From NCBI GenBank assembly GCA_021794255.1, contig JAJYRF010000074.1, forward strand, positions 1-11,279: a stretch of 11,279 bases of DNA, read 5' to 3'. This stretch comes from a bacterium (GTDB lineage: Bacteria > SZUA-79 > Acidulodesulfobacterales > Acidulodesulfobacteraceae). Below the pieces are notes generated by a model that was given only the letters and a program-made list of their open reading frames with translations, was not told where the DNA came from and ran no database searches. Of this stretch, positions 6,727-11,279 are shown in pieces (within the stretch, counting starts at the first letter, position 1; every line of letters starts with the position of its first letter). The translations under genes were made by a program, and so were the position numbers.

Positions 6727-7509
6727 ATGGCTGAAGAGCATAATAAAAATAGTGAAAGACCTGTTGCTGAAAAAGGCGAACATATAATAGCAAGACATCT
6801 AATAGACGACGATGCAATTAAAGAAGAAAAAAATCTTGTTATTGACGGGGTTGATGTTTCAGGCAGGTGGAATACATTTATTGAGACAAGAGTTGATTCT
6901 GAATTTGATAGAAGTTTTTTTGATGAAATTCAAAAAACCGTTGTCGGTTCAAGAATTAACAGATGTTGGCAATGCGGGATGTGTACGGCAAGCTGCACTG
7001 TAACTCCATTATACAGAAGATTTAACCCCCGTGCTTTTATATATATGATGCAGCTCGGCAATTCAAAGCAATTAAAAAAATATGTTGATGTTGCATGGCG
7101 CTGCGTCGGATGTTATAAATGTTCGCAAAGATGCCCAAAACAGGTTAATCCTGCGGAAATGATGGAAGCTCTGGCTCTTTTAATAAAAAAATATTTTCCC
7201 GAAGAGATTAAATCTAAACATCAATTAGAAATTGATGAAGAAGTTAAAAAAATATATGAAGGTATGATATTGGGACATGGCAGATTAGATCTTGCAAACC
7301 TTCATACTTCTGCTATGAGAAAAATGGGAAAGTCTTCCGAACTGTTTAGCGATAAAGATGAAAGAGGCGCTATTTTAAAAATGGTGAAAGACGGAAGGGC
7401 ATTGTCCATTTTAAGGCTCGGGAAACCTCATAAATGGCATAAATCAAAAGATGCTATAGATAAATACTTAGAACATACGGGAACTCTTGAGCAGGAAAGC
7501 CAAACATAA
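6727..7509 (+). CDS. shdrC2: sHdr complex subunit C2, two [4Fe-4S] clusters
   Basis: A 260-residue HdrC-type protein, the second C subunit of the set. Ferredoxin motifs are C80-x2-C83-x2-C86-x3-C90 (followed by Thr rather than the usual Pro) and C126-x2-C129-x2-C132-x3-C136-P. Both sets are complete and should hold [4Fe-4S] clusters. An N-terminal stretch of about 75 residues, charged and without cysteine, precedes the first motif and is much longer than in HdrC1; it may be a docking segment. The C-terminal tail (about 160-260) is helical and basic-acidic mixed. GGAGG (6718-6722) sits 4 bases before ATG 6727, and the start region closely resembles that of hdrA (AGGAGGCATTAT then ATGGCTGAA). 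Role: cytoplasmic electron transfer to HdrB2. The identity is secure from motifs and gene order. Confidence 0.93.
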   Translation: MAEEHNKNSERPVAEKGEHIIARHLIDDDAIKEEKNLVIDGVDVSGRWNTFIETRVDSEFDRSFFDEIQKTVVGSRINRCWQCGMCTASCTVTPLYRRFNPRAFIYMMQLGNSKQLKKYVDVAWRCVGCYKCSQRCPKQVNPAEMMEALALLIKKYFPEEIKSKHQLEIDEEVKKIYEGMILGHGRLDLANLHTSAMRKMGKSSELFSDKDERGAILKMVKDGRALSILRLGKPHKWHKSKDAIDKYLEHTGTLEQESQT

Positions 7510-7527
7510 TAAAGCATAAGAATAAGT

Positions 7528-7551
7528 ATTATAATTTTATAGAATTATAAT
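7528..7551. other. A/T-only hairpin after hdrC2
   Basis: ATTATAATT (7528-7536) pairs perfectly with AATTATAAT (7543-7551) around the 6-base loop TTATAG, 18 bases past the hdrC2 stop, with T-rich sequence after it. The stem has no G-C pair, so it is at most a weak terminator or processing site. hdrB2 lies downstream on the same strand. Confidence 0.35.
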
Positions 7552-7727
7552 TATTTTATAAATAATATTAATAATATTTTATATAACAATATAAATATAA
7601 AATAAATATACATAGCTAATATGGCAATATAAATGTAAATAAATAACCAATACGACGATAGGACAATGTAATTTTGTATTAGATTATGAAGTCGGATTAA
7701 AATAATAAATATAATAATAAAATAATG

Positions 7728-7733
7728 AGGTGG
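7728..7733 (+). promoter_or_regulatory. Ribosome-binding site that sets the hdrB2 start
   Basis: GAGGTG lies 8 bases before ATG 7742. The longest reading frame would begin at GTG 7730, but that codon is inside this purine-rich site and has no ribosome-binding site of its own, so ATG 7742 is preferred. Confidence 0.7.
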
Positions 7734-7741
7734 CATATCAT

Positions 7742-8665
7742 ATGGAAACTTTAAAAGAAAATCAAGCTGCGTATTATCCGGGATGCGCTTTATTAACTAT
7801 TGACAGAGCTTATAACAACAGCTCTAAATTGGTTTCTAAAAAAATGGGTATAGAATTGGTGGAAATACCGGATTATAATTGCTGCGGTATCGGAGAAATG
7901 AAATCTAAAGGCGCCGTGTCTTTATATCTGCCGCTGAGAAATATGGTGATTGCTAAATCTAAACTCGGGAGCAAAGATCTTGTTATGGCATGTTCTGTAT
8001 GTTATCATGAATTTACAAGGTCTATTACAAGAGTAAGGGAAAATAAAAATCTGCTTGACGATGTTAATTTAATTTTGAAAGATGCAGATGAGGAAGAATA
8101 TACTATCGAAGGCGAAGCGCGTCATATTCTGGAGTTTTTATACAATGAAAAAGGTCCTGACGAAGTTAAAAAAAACACTGTTAAACCATTAAAGGGGTTA
8201 AAGGTTGCTCCATATTACGGCTGTTTATATACAAGACCTTCAATGTATACGTTTGCCGATAAAAAGCCTGGCTTGGATAATTCCGAAAGACCTCATTTTA
8301 TGCATGATTTTCTTGAAAGCATGGGAGCCGAAGTTGTTAGTTACGGCAATGAAGTTCAATGCTGCGGGGGCAGGAATGTAGTTCAGGACGAAGAAACTTC
8401 ATTTACTTTATGTTCTCAAACGCTTTCAAAAGCAAAGAAAGCCGGAGCCGATTTTCTGGTAGTTATTTGTCCAAAATGCGCCGGGGCTTTAGACGTAAAT
8501 CAGCCGAAAATTGTTGAAAAATATGGGCAAGACTCAGAGCTCCCGGTTGTGTATCTTACCCAGCTGATGGCATTGGCTTTCGGTTTTTCCGGAAAAGACG
8601 CTCAATTTAGCGATATGATATCAAATCCGTTAAAAGTATTGAAAGAAAAGGGAGGTTTTATTTAA
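7742..8665 (+). CDS. shdrB2: sHdr complex subunit B2, double CCG-domain protein
   Basis: A 307-residue HdrB of normal length with two complete CCG motifs (numbered from ATG 7742). The first is C15, C47-C48 and C84-x2-C87, with canonical spacings of 31 and 35. The second is C161, C207-C208 and C243-x2-C246, with the first gap longer (45). Such motifs bind the paired non-cubane [4Fe-4S] clusters that do disulfide/sulfur chemistry in HdrB, so this is the likely catalytic subunit, in contrast to the degenerate HdrB1. In sHdr this site is thought to act on sulfur bound to a carrier, probably lipoate-binding protein. A 12-base-longer GTG start at 7730 is possible but less likely. The stop is separated from the next gene's ATG by 2 bases. 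Secure identity. Confidence 0.93.
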   Translation: METLKENQAAYYPGCALLTIDRAYNNSSKLVSKKMGIELVEIPDYNCCGIGEMKSKGAVSLYLPLRNMVIAKSKLGSKDLVMACSVCYHEFTRSITRVRENKNLLDDVNLILKDADEEEYTIEGEARHILEFLYNEKGPDEVKKNTVKPLKGLKVAPYYGCLYTRPSMYTFADKKPGLDNSERPHFMHDFLESMGAEVVSYGNEVQCCGGRNVVQDEETSFTLCSQTLSKAKKAGADFLVVICPKCAGALDVNQPKIVEKYGQDSELPVVYLTQLMALAFGFSGKDAQFSDMISNPLKVLKEKGGFI

Positions 8666-8667
8666 TT

Positions 8668-9045
8668 ATGACAAAGACCGAAAAAAACCTAGAGGAAGCT
8701 TTTGTAGGCGAATCGCAGGCAAACAGAAGATATACTGCCTGGGCAAGGCAGGCAGATGCGGAAGGTTATCCTGAAGTCGCAGAACTTTTCAGGTCTGTTG
8801 CCGAAGGCGAAACAGCTCATGCTTTAGGTCATTTTAATCATATGAAAGGCGTAAAAACTACGGCAGAAAATTTAAAAAAAGCTGCTGAAGGAGAAAGTTA
8901 CGAAGTGAACAAAATGTATCCGCGTATGGTAAAAGAGGCGCGTGAAGAAGGATTGGAAGAAATTGCCAAATGGTTTGAAATGGTAGGAAGAGCCGAGAGT
9001 TCTCATATGAAAGCTTTTGAAAAAGTTTTATCTGAATTAGAATAA
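8668..9045 (+). CDS. Rubrerythrin-type di-iron protein without rubredoxin domain
   Basis: A 125-residue ferritin-fold protein with the full rubrerythrin ligand set: E15, E48-x2-H51, E76-x2-E79 and E110-x2-H113. The C-terminal rubredoxin domain with two CxxC motifs is missing; the protein simply ends after helix 4 and contains no cysteine. Rubrerythrins reduce hydrogen peroxide, usually with electrons from a rubredoxin, so a separate donor would be needed here. ATG 8668 lies 2 bases after the hdrB2 stop, and the Shine-Dalgarno GGGAGG (8650-8655) is inside the end of hdrB2. Translation is therefore probably coupled, which makes this the last gene of the sHdr operon. A role in protecting the Fe-S subunits from peroxide is inference. 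The family call is firm. Confidence 0.93.
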   Translation: MTKTEKNLEEAFVGESQANRRYTAWARQADAEGYPEVAELFRSVAEGETAHALGHFNHMKGVKTTAENLKKAAEGESYEVNKMYPRMVKEAREEGLEEIAKWFEMVGRAESSHMKAFEKVLSELE

Positions 9046-9062
9046 GAAATGCAATATTATTT

Positions 9063-9182
9063 AATACTTTAATACTTTAATACTTTAATACTTTAATACT
9101 TTAATACTTTAATACTTTAATACTTTAATACTTTAATACTTTAATACTTTAATACTTTAATACTTTAATACTTTAATACTTT
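9063..9182. repeat. 8-bp tandem repeat, 15 perfect copies
   Basis: AATACTTT repeats exactly 15 times with no mismatch over 120 bases, between the rubrerythrin stop and the end of the convergent glycosyltransferase gene. Perfect identity over so many units implies recent expansion by slippage. It cannot change a reading frame where it lies, but it covers the 3' ends of both transcripts, and no G-C-bearing terminator is seen for either gene. Confidence 0.97.
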
Positions 9183-9197
9183 ATTTAGATTTAGTTT

Positions 9198-10754
9198 TTA
9201 AAATTGTTTTGAGGCAAATTTTTTAAATAAATATTTATTTTTATATAGAAAACCATATAAACCATATATCTTTATTGTTCTGACCTTATGTCCGTCGTGG
9301 CGTATTACTAATTTTTTTATCAGTTTATATTTTTTAAAATTTTGCGACAATATTTTCTCTATATGTTTACCGTATTTTGTATCTATAACATAGAGAAAGT
9401 TTTGTCCTTTTTTTGTCTTAAAATTATTCCACAAAGAATATTCATTATTTCTTTTAAAGTAATTAAAAGAATATGTTTGCGGTTTTCCTTTTACATAATA
9501 AGCAAGTTCGCTTGCGATTTGAAATCTTCTAGCAGAAATTAAAAATTTGTCTTTTTTATTTACTTCGATAATTTTGTCTACTTCATAACCTAATTTTCTC
9601 CAACCTAAAATATCCCTTATCGGGCTTTTATCTAATTTAAAGTTTATTATAGGATGAGACGGTTCAATAAAAATCAGTACCGAAAATAAAAATCCTACAA
9701 TGATAGAAACAGACAATGCTGAGGCGGCAAGTTTATTTGAAATGCCTTTTTTTTGTTTGTCGTTCTTATTATTATAATATTGAAAAAATAGTAAGCCTGC
9801 CAGAATATAAGCCGGAAAATATAAAAAAACAGGCCAGTTAGGCTGCACTTCTGTTTTTGCGCATTGATATGCAAAATATACAAACGGTACTATTGCGGAA
9901 ATAGAAAGAGCTAAATATATATCATTTCTATTTTTTATTCCTTTATATAATCCGTAAAACATAGAAAATATTAAAATAATAAAAATAAACGGGGAAAGAA
10001 TTCCTGCCTGAGAGCTTATAAATAAAAACACATTATAAATAAATGTATTAAAATTTACATAATTACCTGATAAAGCTAATAAATGCTTTAATGATGCATA
10101 ATCATTTAAATAATTCCATATAATAACAGGAGAGAATAAAATCAAAGATATTAAAAAAGCAATATATGGCTCTTTTTTCAATAAATATTTTCTATAATTA
10201 TTGCTTAGCAGAAAAAATAAAAAAACAACGGGATATAAAAAAACATCGGTATATTTACTTAGAAGAGCAAACCCAACGGATATTCCTATTAAATAGATAT
10301 AATAATCTTTTTTAAATAAAACAAAATAAATTAAAAAAAGAATTGAAAGAGAGAAAAATAAAAGCTGAGCATCTCCGTAAACTATAAGAATAGACCCGAT
10401 ATTAAATATAGGTATAACGTTAAGCAGAACCGCAGCTCCTAAACTGTATATCTTGTTAGATGTTAATTTTTCTAACATAAAATAGACAAATAAAGAAATG
10501 AGCAATGAAATTACAGGGGCGCCTAATCTGACAAAAAATTGAGAATTAAGCCGCCCGAAAAAGGTTGTTAATGCAATTATATATGCTATCATGGGAGACA
10601 TATCGTAATATGAAAGCGAAAGATGGCGCGACCATTGCCAGTAGTATGTTTCTTCCGGAATTAGGTCTATTTGATTAATAAAAATTATTCTAAAAATAAA
10701 TAAAACAATTAAGAAGCTGAATAAAACGTTTGCGATTAATTTATTTTTGCTCAT
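9198..10754 (-). CDS. Membrane glycosyltransferase of the ArnT/PMT-like (GT39/GT83-type) family
   Basis: A 518-residue polytopic membrane protein with about ten to twelve hydrophobic helices through residue about 365, then a soluble C-terminal part of about 150 residues. The first loop carries the family signature PEETYYWQWSRHLSLSYYD (33-51), equivalent to the common DEAYYWxWSxHLxLSYYDHPP motif. Here the acidic pair is E34-E35 rather than Asp-Glu, and SP follows D51-M rather than HPP. These enzymes move a sugar from a polyprenyl-phosphate carrier to lipid A, protein or other acceptors on the periplasmic face; the donor and acceptor cannot be told. It is transcribed towards the sHdr operon and ends 152 bases from rubrerythrin, so it is not part of that unit. 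No clear ribosome-binding site precedes the ATG at 10754. Confidence 0.85.
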   Translation of the reverse strand: MSKNKLIANVLFSFLIVLFIFRIIFINQIDLIPEETYYWQWSRHLSLSYYDMSPMIAYIIALTTFFGRLNSQFFVRLGAPVISLLISLFVYFMLEKLTSNKIYSLGAAVLLNVIPIFNIGSILIVYGDAQLLFFSLSILFLIYFVLFKKDYYIYLIGISVGFALLSKYTDVFLYPVVFLFFLLSNNYRKYLLKKEPYIAFLISLILFSPVIIWNYLNDYASLKHLLALSGNYVNFNTFIYNVFLFISSQAGILSPFIFIILIFSMFYGLYKGIKNRNDIYLALSISAIVPFVYFAYQCAKTEVQPNWPVFLYFPAYILAGLLFFQYYNNKNDKQKKGISNKLAASALSVSIIVGFLFSVLIFIEPSHPIINFKLDKSPIRDILGWRKLGYEVDKIIEVNKKDKFLISARRFQIASELAYYVKGKPQTYSFNYFKRNNEYSLWNNFKTKKGQNFLYVIDTKYGKHIEKILSQNFKKYKLIKKLVIRHDGHKVRTIKIYGLYGFLYKNKYLFKKFASKQF

Positions 10755-10762
10755 AATATAAT

Positions 10763-10798
10763 AATAGTATCGTAAATAATAGTAGCGTAATAATAGTA
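10763..10798. repeat. Three short direct repeats just upstream of the glycosyltransferase
   Basis: AATAGTA recurs at 10763-10769, 10778-10784 and 10792-10798, with CGTAA in both gaps, giving a period of 14-15 bases. On the minus strand this is the leader immediately before the glycosyltransferase start. It may be a degenerate tandem repeat or a set of regulator sites. Confidence 0.5.
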
Positions 10799-10997
10799 CT
10801 TATGTAAATAAATATTTAATAAAATAATAAATCCTTAAATCACCGTTAGAAATTTCTTTTTAAGGTAAATATATTTATAAATAATCAAAATAAATATCAT
10901 ATATGATTTTCGTTTGAAATTCAAAATAAAAATATAATTAATTTTTAGAGAAATTATTTTGACATATAACATATATATAATAATTTTAATAACAATA
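10799..10997. other. Gene-free spacer with two palindromes
   Basis: No gene is seen. Two palindromes stand out: ATCATATATGAT (10896-10907, perfect) and TTTGAAATTCAAA (10913-10925, perfect around one central base). They lie about 140-170 bases upstream of the minus-strand glycosyltransferase and could be regulator sites for it or for a gene to the right. A TTGACA at 10959-10964 has no good -10 partner at proper spacing. Confidence 0.4.
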
Positions 10998-11044
10998 AAA
11001 AGTAGCAAAAATAATTTGACAATTGTTCAATCTTATTTTATCTT
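10998..11044 (+). promoter_or_regulatory. Sigma70-type promoter, first copy of a 47-bp direct repeat
   Basis: TTGACA (11016-11021), a 17-base spacer and TATCTT (11039-11044) make a perfect -35 and a 4-of-6 -10 at ideal spacing. The palindrome ACAATTGT (11019-11026) overlaps the -35, as a repressor site would. The whole segment recurs 235 bases downstream with 44 of 47 bases the same. Transcription would start near 11051 and run right. Confidence 0.6.
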
Positions 11045-11079
11045 TTTATACAATTATGTTAATTATATTTATATTAAAT

Positions 11080-11120
11080 ATTTATTATATTAATTTAATG
11101 TAATATTTAATATAATAAAT
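11080..11120. other. 14-bp perfect A/T hairpin in the promoter-repeat interval
   Basis: ATTTATTATATTAA (11080-11093) pairs exactly with TTAATATAATAAAT (11107-11120) around a 13-base loop, starting about 30 bases past the expected start of the first promoter. It may fold in that transcript. The lack of G-C pairs and the background composition limit its weight. Confidence 0.4.
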
Positions 11121-11127
11121 TGAATGA

Positions 11128-11173
11128 ATAATAACTATATAAATAAAATAATAATAACTATATAAATAAAATA
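11128..11173. repeat. 23-bp tandem direct repeat, two identical copies
   Basis: 11128-11150 and 11151-11173 are identical, and a degraded third copy follows at about 11174-11187. It lies between the two promoter repeats. No coding sequence is seen in the interval. Confidence 0.8.
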
Positions 11174-11232
11174 ATTATAGCTATATTCTATTTTTTTTAT
11201 ATTGTATTTATAAATATTTAATGATTTTATTT

Positions 11233-11279
11233 AAAAATAGCAAAAATAACTTGACAATTGTTTAATCTTATTTTATCTT
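11233..11279 (+). promoter_or_regulatory. Sigma70-type promoter, second copy of the 47-bp direct repeat
   Basis: TTGACA (11251-11256), a 17-base spacer and TATCTT (11274-11279) repeat the arrangement of the first copy, again with ACAATTGT over the -35. The window ends exactly at the -10, so the repeat may continue, and the gene it drives is outside. Conservation of -35, -10, spacing and palindrome in both copies supports function. Confidence 0.6.

Noticed and set aside
7551..7736. Minus-strand 61-codon hydrophobic frame before hdrB2
   Set aside because: It consists almost only of Ile, Tyr, Leu and Phe from A/T-rich spacer, lacks a ribosome-binding site and overlaps the hdrB2 ribosome-binding site; a small membrane protein cannot be excluded but is not supported.
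7730..7741. GTG start four codons upstream for hdrB2
   Set aside because: The GTG sits within the purine-rich ribosome-binding site that correctly spaces ATG 7742.
9063..9182. CRISPR array
   Set aside because: The 8-base units are contiguous with no unique spacers, so this is a microsatellite.

Overview
The window comes from a very AT-rich bacterial genome with long, nearly pure A/T intergenic spacers full of short tandem repeats. Its core is a complete, same-strand gene set in the order hdrC1, hdrB1, hdrA, hyp, hdrC2, hdrB2. That order is the hallmark of the sulfur-oxidising heterodisulfide-reductase-like complex (sHdr), which in sulfur chemolithotrophs oxidises carrier-bound sulfane sulfur to sulfite in the cytoplasm. 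I infer a Gram-negative-type sulfur-metabolising bacterium. Low-GC lineages such as Acidulodesulfobacterales or Aquificota would fit, but the sequence here does not decide it.

Layout. Positions 1-140 hold two tandem arrays (13-bp and 9-bp units) ahead of an unusual 455-residue protein that joins an N-terminal ferritin-like di-iron domain to a formate/nitrite-transporter-family (FNT) channel (141-1508). The 403-base gap that follows carries a perfect 32-bp inverted repeat (1537-1568 against 1756-1787), a 7-bp microsatellite, a CRP/FNR-like site and an iterated GATAG motif. The sHdr set runs from 1912 to 8665. Its first five junctions are spacers of about 180-280 bases, whereas a small rubrerythrin (8668-9045) starts only 2 bases after the hdrB2 stop. 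A 15-copy octanucleotide array (9063-9182) separates it from a convergent membrane glycosyltransferase of the ArnT/PMT type (9198-10754, minus strand). The last 525 bases hold no gene. They contain two near-identical copies, 235 bases apart, of a segment carrying TTGACA-N17-TATCTT, plus hairpins and a short direct repeat. Transcription from these promoters would leave the window to the right.

How the parts may work together. HdrA is the flavin/Fe-S core, HdrC1 and HdrC2 are electron-wiring ferredoxin-type subunits, HdrB1 and HdrB2 are CCG-domain subunits, and Hyp is the cluster's conserved partner without cysteines. The usual accessory genes (lipoate-binding protein, lipoate ligases, dsrE3, tusA) are not in this window. 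A rubrerythrin lacking its rubredoxin domain is coupled to the end of the operon, and a ferritin-like/channel fusion lies upstream, so two different di-iron ferritin-fold proteins bracket the sHdr genes. This suggests protection of the Fe-S-rich complex from peroxide or oxygen, or iron/anion handling. That link is inference from position only.
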